Shown here in pieces: positions 42,103 to 50,805 of a DNA stretch of 64,000 nt. Where the stretch lies: NCBI RefSeq assembly GCF_001513745.1, contig NZ_CP013381.1:62001-126000 (forward strand). Reading direction: 5' to 3'. The stretch is from Burkholderia humptydooensis. GTDB taxonomy: Bacteria; Pseudomonadota; Gammaproteobacteria; Burkholderiales; Burkholderiaceae. The position numbers and the translations under genes were made by a program. Every line of letters starts with the position of its first letter. Positions within the stretch are counted from its first letter, which is position 1. Below the pieces are notes generated by a model, which saw only the letters and a list, made by a program, of their open reading frames with translations, ran no database searches and was not told where the DNA came from.

Positions 42103-42120
42103 CCGGCTCAGCAGAGCCGG
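42103..42120. terminator. hairpin at the end of the Tad locus
   Basis: CCGGCTC (42103-42109), loop AGCA and GAGCCGG (42114-42120) form a perfect 7-bp stem between tadG and the convergent minus-strand genes. There is no T-run on either side, so it would be a weak intrinsic terminator, possibly bidirectional. Confidence 0.4.
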
Positions 42121-42244
42121 TCTGATCGTCGAAGCTCACCGACTCGTAAGAACCGCCAAGCAGCTCGGCGCGCGGCAGTTCGGATACGTCAACGTCCATG
42201 TATGCGGGATTCCAGAAGCCAAAGCTTTCGCGGTACCGGTTCGG

Positions 42245-42451
42245 CTACACGTTGAATCGGATCGTGTCATCTGGATGAAGGCTCACCCTCTGCGACACGG
42301 CCTTGATCAGCAGTGGGCCGCGATTGCCGCTCGACACTGCAATGTTGGGCGGCGCCTGATGCAGCATTACCACCCGATCGGGGTGTTCGGACTCGAGCGC
42401 GCGGACCTTGGCAACGATGTCATCGAAGGTCTGTCTTGGGTTATTCAGCAT
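42245..42451 (-). CDS. hypothetical protein downstream of the tacAT-like pair
   Basis: A 68-residue protein (LNNPRQTFDDIVAKVRALESE, RVVMLHQAPPNIAVS, then LLIKAVSQRVSLHPDDTI). Family not recognised. It lies 30 bp after the acetyltransferase toxin gene on the same strand. The same frame continues after its TAG stop for about 48 further codons (to about 42099), including an internal ATG (MDVDVSELPRAE). This could be a second tiny gene or a nonsense-interrupted longer protein. Confidence 0.5.
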   Translation of the reverse strand: MLNNPRQTFDDIVAKVRALESEHPDRVVMLHQAPPNIAVSSGNRGPLLIKAVSQRVSLHPDDTIRFNV

Positions 42452-42481
42452 GGGGGTCTCATTGATTCGGTTTCAATCGTC

Positions 42482-42970
42482 CTACTTCACCGTTGCCAAC
42501 GGCAAAAACAACGCCAACGGGTCGTGCCTGAGAGACTGGAAGCCGAAGTGCTCGTAGAATGCCGCCGCGCCCTCATCCTTCGCATCGACGATCAAGGCGA
42601 CGGCCGGGATCTCCGAGCGAGCGGCCCGCCGCAGGGCATTGACCAGCAATGCCGCGCCAAGTCCCCTCCCCCGGTACCGGTGATCGATGGCCAACCGGCC
42701 CATGCGAACCGCCGGGATCGCGGGATAGCGAGGCAGCTTGCGCGCCACATCGTGCGGCAACTCGACCAACGCGACGCTGGCGGCCGACAGCGTGTAGTAG
42801 CCAACGACGACGTTGCCGTCGAGCATGACAAAGCACGCTGCCACTCTGCGCCGGACGTCCTGTGTCACCATTTCCCGCAAGTAGCGGTCAAGCGCCAGCG
42901 TGCCACAATCAAAAGCGGCTCGATCATGGTCCGCTCCAAGAGCGGCAACCATCAGCTGCGTACCCGTCAT
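42482..42970 (-). CDS. tacT: TacT-like GNAT toxin
   Basis: A 162-residue GNAT acetyltransferase of the TacT/AtaT toxin type. It opens with FDCGTLALDRYLREMVTQD, which is characteristic of the group. The acetyl-CoA site has MGRLAIDHRYRGRGLGAAL (R-G-x-G at about residues 98-104), and FYEHFGFQSL lies near the C-terminus. Family members acetylate aminoacyl-tRNA and stop translation; the antitoxin neutralises them. The start overlaps the antitoxin gene stop by 4 bp. On a plasmid it would serve as a post-segregational stability system. Confidence 0.88.
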   Translation of the reverse strand: MTGTQLMVAALGADHDRAAFDCGTLALDRYLREMVTQDVRRRVAACFVMLDGNVVVGYYTLSAASVALVELPHDVARKLPRYPAIPAVRMGRLAIDHRYRGRGLGAALLVNALRRAARSEIPAVALIVDAKDEGAAAFYEHFGFQSLRHDPLALFLPLATVK

Positions 42971-43236
42971 GCGTTACGCAGCAGTTGGTCGTGGTGATCG
43001 AGTGCGCGCTGCAATGCATCCGCAGGCTTGGAGGGCGACAGAATCGCATCGGCAAAGCGCGCCGAATCCGCCACCGACAGGCGAATCACCTCAGCGTCGG
43101 AAATGGCACGTTGCGCGGCTTCGCGGGCGGCGGAAACGACGAAGTCCGACATCGTGCGCCCTTGGATCTCCGCAGCTCGGCGGATCACGGCAAGCACGTC
43201 GGTTTCGACGCGCGCCTCAAAACGGGTCGTGGCCAT
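42967..43236 (-). CDS. tacA: TacA-like DUF1778 antitoxin
   Basis: An 89-residue ribbon-helix-helix protein. The N-terminal TTRFEARVETDVLAVIRRAAEI plus GRTMSDFVVSAA is the DUF1778 DNA-binding region. The C-terminal LSVADSARFADAILSPSKP wraps the toxin in this family. It precedes the toxin, as usual, and probably represses its own promoter through the repeats just upstream. AGGAGG (complement at 43246-43251) lies 9 bp before its ATG. Confidence 0.9.
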   Translation of the reverse strand: MATTRFEARVETDVLAVIRRAAEIQGRTMSDFVVSAAREAAQRAISDAEVIRLSVADSARFADAILSPSKPADALQRALDHHDQLLRNA

Positions 43237-43257
43237 GGGTTATTACCTCCTGGCGCA

Positions 43258-43286
43258 ATTGTACGGAAAATTGCCGGGCGCGTCAA
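43258..43286 (-). promoter_or_regulatory. sigma-70 promoter of the tacAT-like pair
   Basis: Read on the minus strand: TTGACG (complement of 43281-43286), a 17-bp spacer and TACAAT (complement of 43258-43263), ending 21 bp before the antitoxin start codon. Spacing and both hexamers are close to consensus, so this is a strong candidate promoter. Confidence 0.75.
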
Positions 43287-43306
43287 TCCGTACGGAAAAT
43301 TGCCGG
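43261..43306. repeat. direct-repeat operator of the tacAT-like promoter
   Basis: The 17-mer GTACGGAAAATTGCCGG occurs twice, at 43261-43277 and 43290-43306, 29 bp apart from start to start. The first copy covers the promoter spacer and part of the -10 box. The second lies upstream of the -35 box. This is the layout expected of binding sites for the RHH antitoxin and supports autoregulation. Confidence 0.7.
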
Positions 43307-43618
43307 CGCACCTGCCAAATTCCCCTCAATTGGTCCCCATCGCCGCCGAGCACGCGACAGACGCGGCCTGCGTACACGATGCAGCGGGTAAGCGGCATCT
43401 CACCATCAATCGCCCACCTGGGGGTGCCCTCAAGAAATGGACTTTTTTCGTACTTTAAGACGTCACCCGGGCTGTTTTGGCGGCAACCGGCGGGTGCAGA
43501 GCCTCGACCCTTCCGCGCCCAGGACGAGACGTCGCGGCATGTGGTGGCAGGCCCGTTCGACATCGGCCGGCGATCGTGCCGACCCGCGACTCAAACAACG
43601 CACAGTGGTCGCCTCCAC
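43307..43618. other. spacer between tacAT-like operon and IS256-type element
   Basis: About 310 bp. Frames are open on both strands, but none resembles a known protein or shows a good ribosome site. I report no gene. The stretch may hold debris from the IS insertion. Confidence 0.4.
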
Positions 43619-45054
43619 GAGCAGTTGTCAAATCTGGTGTATCAGCAGTCGGCGGCATGATCAGGCGGCGAGCGGTTGCTGAGCCGGTGTGCTTTCGATC
43701 ACCGGGGTACCATCCTTGAAGGGAATGCCCTTCATGAGCTGTTCGATCTTGTCCACGCCGCGGATACGGCGCCACGACTGTTCAGCCGATTCGATCAGCT
43801 TGAATGCCAGACCAAGGAAGGTCGCGCGCGACAGACAGTTGCGCGTACGCGTTGTGCGATGACGTACCGTCGCAAACGTCGATTCGATCGGGTTGGTCGT
43901 TCGCAGATGCTGCCAGTGTTCAGCTGGAAAGTCGTAGAACGCGAGCAACTCGTCGCGGTCCTTCGTGACCTTCTCAGCGGCCTTGGGATATTTGGCCGAA
44001 TACGTCGCAACGAACTGGTTGAACGCGACGATGGCCTCGGCTCGCGTTGCCGCATTCCAGATTTCAGACAGGGCAGCCTTGGCGCGGCCGTGCTGCGATT
44101 TCGGCAGAGCGTTGAGCACGTTGCCGATCTTGTGGAACCAGCAGCGTTGTTGCCTGGTCTGCGGGAACACTTCTTCAAGCGCCGCCCACAGGCCCATCGC
44201 GCCGTCGCCAGTAGCCAGCAGCGGGCCGGCCTGCAGCCCGCGTGCCTTCAGGTCCAGCAACAGGTCACGCCACGAATCCTTCGATTCGCGATAGCCGTCG
44301 GCGAGCGCCACGCGCTCCTTGCTCCCGTCCGGCTTCACGCCGATGATCACCAGCAGGCACTGGCCATCGGAGTCTTCGCTGCGCGCGCCGGTGTGAATGC
44401 CATCAGCCCACCAGTAGACCCAGCGCGAGCCCGACAGGTCGCGTTTGTTCCATCGCTCGAACTCGTCGGCCCATTGCGCCTTCAGGCGCACCACGACATT
44501 GGGCGAGAGGCCTTTGGCTTGTTCGCCGAGCAGCACGCTGAACGCTTCGCTCATGTCGCCGGTGGAAACACCGCGCAGGTAAAGCCACGGCAGCGCCGCG
44601 CTCACCCGGGGCGACTTGCGCACGTAGGGCGGCACGATGTTCGAGTTGAACTTCACGCCCGAGCCCGAACGGTCACGCACCTTGGGCACCTGAACCGGCA
44701 CGGGCCCGACTGCCGTGACGACCTCGCGTTCGGGCAGATAGCCGTTGCGCACGATCGCGCGCCGTCCGTCCAGCGTTTTCACGTTCGAATACTGCTCGAG
44801 CAATGCCGCCAATTCCGCCTCGATCGCCTGCTGGATAATCTGCCGCGCGCCCTGCTGGATCAGGTCGTCCAGACCGGGCAGGCCCTTCACTTCCGTTGCT
44901 GCTTGACTGCCGTTTGTTTCCTGCGTACGTTTCGCCATGGTGGTGGAGTTCGGTTGCTGGGTGTTACCGTGGAAAGCAACATTTTCAGCTAACCGCCACC
45001 GCCTTCTCATTTCCCGCCGACCACCCGCCGTACACCAAATTCGACATTAGCTCC
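43619..45054 (-). mobile_element. IS256-family insertion sequence
   Basis: Imperfect inverted ends are visible. The left end has TGTCAAATCTGGTGTA near 43626-43641, and the right end, read inward, has TGTCGAATTTGGTGTA near 45032-45047. Both are followed by a TCGGCGG block inside, and both are preceded outward by a GAGC tetranucleotide. The outer limits are therefore placed at 43619 and 45054 with a few bases of doubt. No clear target duplication was found. The transposase occupies almost the whole element. Confidence 0.75.
43661..44938 (-). CDS. IS256-family transposase (mutator type)
   Basis: A 425-residue transposase from ATG 44938 (MAKRTQETNGSQ); the frame is open further upstream but lacks family similarity there. 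The DDE core is visible in YWWADGIHTGAR, in LLATGDGAMGLWAALEEVFP and in the C-terminal NPIESTFATVRHR. The RCWFHKIGNVLNALPK block is typical of the IS256/mutator family. The chain appears complete, so the element may be active. It transcribes toward the tacAT-like operon. Confidence 0.93.
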   Translation of the reverse strand: MAKRTQETNGSQAATEVKGLPGLDDLIQQGARQIIQQAIEAELAALLEQYSNVKTLDGRRAIVRNGYLPEREVVTAVGPVPVQVPKVRDRSGSGVKFNSNIVPPYVRKSPRVSAALPWLYLRGVSTGDMSEAFSVLLGEQAKGLSPNVVVRLKAQWADEFERWNKRDLSGSRWVYWWADGIHTGARSEDSDGQCLLVIIGVKPDGSKERVALADGYRESKDSWRDLLLDLKARGLQAGPLLATGDGAMGLWAALEEVFPQTRQQRCWFHKIGNVLNALPKSQHGRAKAALSEIWNAATRAEAIVAFNQFVATYSAKYPKAAEKVTKDRDELLAFYDFPAEHWQHLRTTNPIESTFATVRHRTTRTRNCLSRATFLGLAFKLIESAEQSWRRIRGVDKIEQLMKGIPFKDGTPVIESTPAQQPLAA

Positions 45055-45433
45055 GCACCCGCAGCACGTGGTGACAAATGGTGCAAGCGAGTTCCTCGGT
45101 GAAATTTTCGGCGACAAAGGTACGCATGCTCTCAGTGCTTTTGGCGTAGCGCAGATCCCGCGGGGGCTTGCATCGAGATTGATCTGATCGCCGAAGTCTC
45201 GTGAGAGACGCAACTGCACGGACCTCGCTCCTTGCTGGAGCCGCCTTCCAGGTACGGCGGAAAAAAGACGCCGCGCTTACGAATGACCACGCGTCTCCGG
45301 TGAACAGCGCCTCGCCGTTTGCCACGGCCCCACGGGAGGCTGACCAGCTCGTGGGGCGCAGCATCTCACGCTGCGCTACATCGAAATATGGGCGAGGTGC
45401 TCTCCTGCCTGCACAGCGAGCAGGCCGCCGAGA
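45055..45433. other. spacer between IS256-type element and catabolic operon
   Basis: About 380 bp. Minus-strand frames (for example one with ALRACVPLSPKISPRNSLAP and another ending ELACTICHHVLRVRS) look weakly protein-like and could be relics of a disrupted gene, but I cannot assign them. I call no gene. It holds the 3' end of the large minus-strand operon transcript; no clear terminator was seen. Confidence 0.4.
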
Positions 45434-47176
45434 TCATGGGCTTACTCGTACGTCATCCCCCTCAGTCTCCCGAAGCACCACTCCATGGCGTTGCGTGGCG
45501 ATGTCGCGGGCCGCATCGATTTCCCCCCGCATGCGGTTCGAGTCCCATCCCAACGCACGCGCCGCGACCGTCGCTGTTTCAGCCAGCACGGCATGGGTCA
45601 ACTTGCCGGAGAGCGCGATCGTTGTCCGGCGCAACAGCAGATCAGCAAGATGCGTCACGGCTTCGTGCTCACATATGTACTGAATCTCCCGCACTGTGTA
45701 ACTCGGCTCGCTTGCGAGCGGCGTGTCAGGTGGCCCGCCGTGCGCCGGCGAGCAAAACGCTGCAATCGCGGATGCACTCGTACCGTAACGCGAGAGCAAG
45801 GTTTCAGCTCGTTCGACCGGAACACCGCAACGCGTCGCCAGCTCGTTGATCCATGCAGCCCGATCCCCGGAGGTGCGTGGAAAATCATGGCCGCCCCCGA
45901 TGGCTGCGTCACGAGTGCTCACCCTGCGTGAGCGGCCGAGGCGCTCGAGCGTGTCGTCGGCGACGGATTCGGCAAATCCCCGGAACGTTGTCCACTTGCC
46001 GCCCACCAGCGAAAGCACAGGAATCCGGGTATCGGGCAGATGATCGATGTGCACCACGTGATCGCGGCTCACCTCGCCCGGATTCGCGGCATCCGAATAG
46101 GGCAGCGGCCGCACGCCGCTGTAGCGAAACGAGATGTTCGACGCATCCACTCTCAAGCGGGGAAAGATTTCCCGCAGGGCGCCAAACATATACTCGACTT
46201 CGCTGTCCTCACAGCGGATCTCGTCGGGATCGTCGACACGGATATCTGTCGAACCGACGAGGAGGCGGTCCATAAAAGGATAAACGAGGCAGATGCGACC
46301 GTCCTTCGAGCCAAAGTAAACCATGCGGCCACACAATTGCGCATAGAGTTCCGGATGGTCCACGATCAAATGGGACCCTTTTGTCCCACCGATGTACTTT
46401 CGTTTGATACCGAGCGAGTGGTTCACGCTATCGATCCAGGCACCACTGGCATTGATGATGATCGTTGGTGTAACAGGAAAGAGCCTGTCTGACATCAGAT
46501 CCCGCAACCAGACCTTCTCGTCTTCCACGTGGTCAACGGTCACATAGTTCGCCGCAGCGGCTTCCTCGCATGCGGCCAGCCCATCTGCGACCAGTTCGTA
46601 GTTCAGCCGTTCCGCCTGTGTCACCTGTGCGTCAAAATACGTCGCGGTTGCCTTGATGGCGGGATCGAGCACCGGCAGGTTTCGAAGAGAACGAGTTTTG
46701 AATGCGACATGGTGCCGCGGCATCGTCCGGTGATGGCGGCCGAGAAAATCGTAGATCGTCAACCCGAGTTTCGAAATGATCATGCCGCGGTCGGCGAGTT
46801 TCGACTTGATACCAAAAAATCGCAGCGCAGACGCGACGATGCCGCCAAAGTACGATTGAATCGGCAGTACGGTCTCCAGTGGCCGTACAAAATGCGGGGC
46901 GTTTTTCAGCAACAGGTTGCGTTCCAGGGTGGATTCGGCAACCAAGCGGAATTCACCGGTTTCAAGATACTTCAGGCCGCCGTGAATAAGCCTCGAAGGC
47001 GCAGAACTCGCACCCGAGGCGAAGTCCGCCTTGTCGATCAGCAGGCAGTCCACCTGTTGCATCGCCAGGTCACGAAACAGCCCTGCCCCATTGATGCCGC
47101 CACCAATGATCAGGACGCTGACATTGCACCGTTGGGCAAGCCGTTCGAGAAAGAATGCGCGGGATCGTTGAGTCAT
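45434..47176 (-). CDS. GlpD/EryB-type FAD-dependent sugar-phosphate dehydrogenase
   Basis: A 580-residue flavoprotein. The N-terminal dinucleotide motif LIIGGGINGAGLFRDLA (about residues 20-36) and SGASSAPSRLIHGGLKYLETGEF are hallmarks of glycerol-3-phosphate dehydrogenases. The C-terminal domain with EIQYICEHEAVTHLADLLLRR completes the fold. In erythritol operons the homologue EryB oxidises erythritol phosphate to L-erythrulose-1-phosphate, and the neighbours favour this over glycerol use. ATG 47176 gives the usual N-terminus; longer starts run into the kinase gene. The gene lies 14 bp after the kinase stop and ends the operon. Confidence 0.82.
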   Translation of the reverse strand: MTQRSRAFFLERLAQRCNVSVLIIGGGINGAGLFRDLAMQQVDCLLIDKADFASGASSAPSRLIHGGLKYLETGEFRLVAESTLERNLLLKNAPHFVRPLETVLPIQSYFGGIVASALRFFGIKSKLADRGMIISKLGLTIYDFLGRHHRTMPRHHVAFKTRSLRNLPVLDPAIKATATYFDAQVTQAERLNYELVADGLAACEEAAAANYVTVDHVEDEKVWLRDLMSDRLFPVTPTIIINASGAWIDSVNHSLGIKRKYIGGTKGSHLIVDHPELYAQLCGRMVYFGSKDGRICLVYPFMDRLLVGSTDIRVDDPDEIRCEDSEVEYMFGALREIFPRLRVDASNISFRYSGVRPLPYSDAANPGEVSRDHVVHIDHLPDTRIPVLSLVGGKWTTFRGFAESVADDTLERLGRSRRVSTRDAAIGGGHDFPRTSGDRAAWINELATRCGVPVERAETLLSRYGTSASAIAAFCSPAHGGPPDTPLASEPSYTVREIQYICEHEAVTHLADLLLRRTTIALSGKLTHAVLAETATVAARALGWDSNRMRGEIDAARDIATQRHGVVLRETEGDDVRVSP

Positions 47177-47190
47177 CGCTTGTCTTGCTG

Positions 47191-48714
47191 TCAATGCGCA
47201 AAGGCTGCGCGGTCGAGCGCCGGCCAAGCCGGGTTCATGCCTGTAACGAGCTGCATGTACAGCCCGTATGCCTCGGTGAGCTGGCCGTGACGTTCCGGGT
47301 CCGGCCGGTGCGTCCGCTGGATGCGGCATGCGTGCGCACATGCCTCCGGCAGGGAGGCGAACGCTCCGGTGCTGACCCCGGCACACAGCGCAGCGCCGAG
47401 CGCACTCGCCTCCTGACGTTCCGGGATATCGATCTGAATCCCAAGGGTGTCGGCGAACAACTGGGCGAGCATGGGGCTCGACGATCCTCCACCGGTCAGG
47501 CCGGCCCGCCCCGCGGGAAAAGCATTGGTCAATGCTTCGACATGGTATCTATGATTGAAGACCATGCCTTCGAGCACCGCCCGCGCCAGATGGACACGAC
47601 GGTGCCAGCCGCGGATGCCGAAGAATGAAGCGCTCGCGGGCTGTTCAAAGGGCGATCCGAACAGGAATGGATGGAACATGACGGAGCTCGGCTCGGCGAA
47701 TGCAGCCTGCAATTCGTCTCCGATCAGGTCGAACAGCGAGCATCCGCGTTGTGCGGCCTGTTCGACTTCGTACGTGAAAAATTCGCGCAGGAACCAGTCG
47801 ACGTTGCTCGACGAGGCCGGCGAAATCGACATGTTCATCCACTGGCCGGGAGATGTGCCATTACGGCACGACCAGCGCGGATCGGTTTGCGGATGATCAG
47901 ACAGGATTTCGTTGATGCTGAACGTCCCCGCCGTAATCGACAAGGTACCCGGTGCCGTGTTGCCCATGCCCACGGCGCTGGACGTGACATCATGCAACCC
48001 GCAGGCTACCGGCGTGCCCTCCTTCAGGCCGGTTTGCGCGGCAGCCTGCGCAGTGACACGCCCCGCAATCGCTGTGGGCGATACGATCTCCGGTAACGCG
48101 CGGCCAATAGACTCAAGGCCGTATAGATTCAGGACATCGCGGCTGTACTGTTGTGTACGCACATCCGTAAAGGATGAACTGGCCTCCGTTGGATCGGTCG
48201 CCGGGACGCCGGTCAGACAAAGACGAAGCCAGTCCTTGCAGAAGAGCACATGGCCAATCTTCGCGTACCGCTCGGGTTCGTTGAGCTGGATCCATTTGAG
48301 CAGACTGCACGCGGCGTACGGATACGGACGCTGCCCGGTCAACTCCTGCGCCTGTTGCAGCAGGCCGGCTTCGCCCCATTGGTCGCGAACGACGGAGGCC
48401 CGGCTGTCGAGTGAGAGAATCCCGGGGCCCAGCGCGGCACCGTCGTGGTCGACCAGATATAGGCCGTCGCCGTGGCCTGTTACGCCTATAGCTGCGATTG
48501 CGCCGGGGGGCACCGTGCTGATCTCGAGTGCATCGCGAATGGCTCCGCTTGCTGCCGCCCAAGTTTCTTCCATGTCCCGTTCGACGTGACGGGGACGGGG
48601 CTGCCGCCGTTCGACACGCCGGCATCCAACGCCCGCGGTGCGGCCACTGGTGTCAAAGATAACGGCCTTGGTCGCGGTCGAGCCGCTGTCGAGGCCCAGC
48701 AGATATTTTTCCAT
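47191..48714 (-). CDS. FGGY-family polyol kinase (EryA-like)
   Basis: A 507-residue carbohydrate kinase. The N-terminal LLGLDSGSTATKAVIFD is the first phosphate-binding motif. GVTGHGDGLYLVD and GLHDVTSSAVGMGN follow, and the C-terminal domain has GLTGGGSSSPMLAQLFAD. The GHGDG block and the pairing with a GlpD-like enzyme, a TIM-type isomerase and RpiB are as in erythritol loci, where EryA phosphorylates erythritol. The start ATG 48714 (MEKYL) has GGGGGA just upstream; ATG 48726 is an alternative. It is 14 bp from the dehydrogenase gene. Confidence 0.8.
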   Translation of the reverse strand: MEKYLLGLDSGSTATKAVIFDTSGRTAGVGCRRVERRQPRPRHVERDMEETWAAASGAIRDALEISTVPPGAIAAIGVTGHGDGLYLVDHDGAALGPGILSLDSRASVVRDQWGEAGLLQQAQELTGQRPYPYAACSLLKWIQLNEPERYAKIGHVLFCKDWLRLCLTGVPATDPTEASSSFTDVRTQQYSRDVLNLYGLESIGRALPEIVSPTAIAGRVTAQAAAQTGLKEGTPVACGLHDVTSSAVGMGNTAPGTLSITAGTFSINEILSDHPQTDPRWSCRNGTSPGQWMNMSISPASSSNVDWFLREFFTYEVEQAAQRGCSLFDLIGDELQAAFAEPSSVMFHPFLFGSPFEQPASASFFGIRGWHRRVHLARAVLEGMVFNHRYHVEALTNAFPAGRAGLTGGGSSSPMLAQLFADTLGIQIDIPERQEASALGAALCAGVSTGAFASLPEACAHACRIQRTHRPDPERHGQLTEAYGLYMQLVTGMNPAWPALDRAAFAH

Positions 48715-48888
48715 CACGTCCCCCATATGCTTGCAGGCACTCCGGCATCCTGGAGTGATCGCCAATCAATTTTCAGCAGAGCCGCCTTTTTGCACCGACG
48801 TCATCCAGCGAGAACAAGAATGGGCGGTGCCGCGTCTTCGGTTTCACCATGTTCGCCTTCAGGTCCGGGTTCCACGAATGCGGGCGGA

Positions 48889-49650
48889 TCAAAGCACCGT
48901 CCTGACGCGCTCCACGATATCCAGATATCCAGTCACGTCCCAGGCAGAGCGCCCGATGAACAGCCCGTCGATATGTGTGCAGGCGGCGAATTCGGTGCAG
49001 TTGCCGCGGTTGACCGACCCGCCGTAAAGGCACGGTACACGGCGGCCCAGAATGTCTTGCGCGACCGCGATGATCTCGGCCTGGCGAGCATCGGCATAGG
49101 CGGCGCTGGCCGGTATACCGTGCTCGCCGATGGCCCAGACCGGCTCGTACGCCAGCAGCATCGGGTTCGCGTGCTGTGCCGGGCTCAATCGTGCCAACGC
49201 GCCGCGTACCTGCGTAGCCAGAACTTCGGCGGCACGCCCGCCTTCCCGATCGGCGAGTGTCTCCCCAATGCAGATCAGCGGCATCAACCCGTGGCGCATC
49301 GCTGCCTCGACCTTCAGTCCTACCGTGGCATCGGTTTCGCCAAAGTGCTCGCGTCGCTCGGAGTGGCCCAGTTCAACCAGATCCATTGCGCAATCGACCA
49401 GCATCGGCGGCGAGATTTCACCGGTCCAGGCGCCGCGGTCGGCCCAGTGCATGTTCTGTGCGCCGACCTTCACCGTGGTATGCGCGAGGATGGCCTTGAC
49501 CTCACGGATCGCGGTGAAGGGCGGAATCACGAAGCGCTGCATCCGTGGGTCGTCACCGCCGGTGAGCAGGCCTTTGGCAAAAGCGCGCGCCTCTGCCAAG
49601 GTCTTGTTCATTTTCCAGCTCGTTCCGATCCAAAAAGGAGAATTAAGCAT
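48889..49650 (-). CDS. triosephosphate-isomerase-like enzyme (EryH/LerI type)
   Basis: A 253-residue TIM-barrel protein. It has the substrate Lys in GTSWKMNK, the catalytic His in ELGHSERRE (about residue 98), the catalytic Glu in LAYEPVWAIG (about 168) and the phosphate loop LYGGSVNRGN. The long variable loops and operon context fit the paralogue that interconverts L-erythrulose-1-phosphate and D-erythrulose-4-phosphate in tetritol pathways, rather than the glycolytic TpiA. That is inference from context. The gap to the kinase gene is about 170 bp. Confidence 0.8.
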   Translation of the reverse strand: MLNSPFWIGTSWKMNKTLAEARAFAKGLLTGGDDPRMQRFVIPPFTAIREVKAILAHTTVKVGAQNMHWADRGAWTGEISPPMLVDCAMDLVELGHSERREHFGETDATVGLKVEAAMRHGLMPLICIGETLADREGGRAAEVLATQVRGALARLSPAQHANPMLLAYEPVWAIGEHGIPASAAYADARQAEIIAVAQDILGRRVPCLYGGSVNRGNCTEFAACTHIDGLFIGRSAWDVTGYLDIVERVRTVL

Positions 49651-49693
49651 GTGTCGTCAATCGGATACACGGACTTACGCTGCTGTGGTTGGT

Positions 49694-49716
49694 GCCGGGG
49701 GTGCGGCTCCCCCGGC
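49694..49716 (-). promoter_or_regulatory. intergenic stem-loop after the substrate-binding-protein gene
   Basis: GCCGGGGG (49694-49701) and CCCCCGGC (49709-49716) form a perfect 8-bp stem with a 7-base loop, without a following T-run. Placed between the periplasmic-binding-protein gene and the next gene of the operon, it is the kind of structure that protects the upstream message from exonucleases and gives the binding protein in excess. Confidence 0.55.
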
Positions 49717-49772
49717 GCACGGGCGGGGACCCACCGATGTCTTTTTGCACCATGCGGGTCCGGGCCGTAGCA

Positions 49773-50729
49773 TCACTTCGACAGCGTGAACGGCGACGTA
49801 TACTTCGCCACGTTGGCCTTTGTGATCAGGACGCAGTCGAAGAGCTGCTTTTCAGAATTGGCCCCTGTTTTGCCGGTCTTCAGGAACTCATCGGCCTCCT
49901 GTACCGCCTTGACGGCAAATGTGGCAACAGGCTGCAGCACGGTGTATTGCAGATCGCCGGCATTGATAGCTGCCACCGCCGCTGGCGAGCCGTCAAACCC
50001 CCCCACCTTTACGTTCGCGAGTTTGCCCGCCTGCTTGAGGGCAGCAATCGCGCCAAGCGCCATTTCGTCATTGCCGCTGATCACGCCCGTGACGTCGGGG
50101 TGCGCTTGCAGGAGGCTCTGCATTGCATTGAACCCCTGCGTGCGATCCCAGTTGGCCACTTGAGATCCGACCTTGTTCAGAGCCGGATACTGGCTGAGCA
50201 CCGATCTGTAGCCGTTGGAACGCGTGGCGGCGTTGTTGTCGGACGGCGATCCGAGCAGTTCGACATAGTTGCCTTTCGATCCGACGTCCTTCACCCATTG
50301 CTGTGCGCCAAGCGCCGCGCCCTGCGCGTTGTTGGAAACGAGCTGAGCCTTGGCCAGGCCCTCCCGATTGATCTCGGCATTAACGAGGAAAACCGGAATA
50401 TTCGCGGCAACCGCTTTTTTTACTGCGCCAATGGACCCGCTCGCATTCGCGGGATCAAGAATGATTGCGACAGACTTATTGGTGATCGCAGTGTCGATCA
50501 GCTGACTCTCGGTATTGGTATCCCCTTTCGAAGCCGCGACGTGGGCCCTATATCCCAACTTCTTCGCTTCGGCGGCGGCAACGTTGCCTTCCGTGAGCCA
50601 GTAAGGGTTCGAGGGATCATTGACGATGATGGTCATGAGCCCACCGTTGGCCGCATGAGCTTGCCCAGCAAACAAGGGCGCAGCGATGGCGACGGCGGCG
50701 AGCATCAACGTTCTTTTCTTGGTTGCCAT
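49773..50729 (-). CDS. sugar ABC transporter substrate-binding protein (ribose-type)
   Basis: A 318-residue periplasmic binding protein of the RbsB/Peripla_BP_4 class, with signal peptide cleavage near AHA-ANGG (residue 26). Family blocks are IIVNDPSNPYWLTEG, AIILDPANASGSIGA, PVFLVNAEINREG, VTGVISGNDEMALGA and the final LQYTVLQPVA. It would deliver the polyol to the permease encoded next upstream. In rhizobial erythritol loci the equivalent is EryG. The ligand cannot be read from the sequence. Confidence 0.88.
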   Translation of the reverse strand: MATKKRTLMLAAVAIAAPLFAGQAHAANGGLMTIIVNDPSNPYWLTEGNVAAAEAKKLGYRAHVAASKGDTNTESQLIDTAITNKSVAIILDPANASGSIGAVKKAVAANIPVFLVNAEINREGLAKAQLVSNNAQGAALGAQQWVKDVGSKGNYVELLGSPSDNNAATRSNGYRSVLSQYPALNKVGSQVANWDRTQGFNAMQSLLQAHPDVTGVISGNDEMALGAIAALKQAGKLANVKVGGFDGSPAAVAAINAGDLQYTVLQPVATFAVKAVQEADEFLKTGKTGANSEKQLFDCVLITKANVAKYTSPFTLSK

Positions 50730-50805
50730 GGTAAGTCTCTCTCCTCAGTTATGGATGGCGCCGGTATCTGTATCCGGCATGCTTCTCGCGGGCCAGCGGC
50801 TCAGT

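Noticed and set aside
43676..44992. Plus-strand open frame of 438 codons over the IS256-type element
   Set aside because: Antisense of the transposase; Arg/His-rich without domains.
45055..45433. Small minus-strand genes in the spacer after the IS256-type element
   Set aside because: Two frames look faintly protein-like, but they overlap each other, lack ribosome sites and match no family I recognise.
49130..49789. Plus-strand frames opposite the TIM-type isomerase gene
   Set aside because: No family features; the minus-strand enzyme has all its catalytic motifs.
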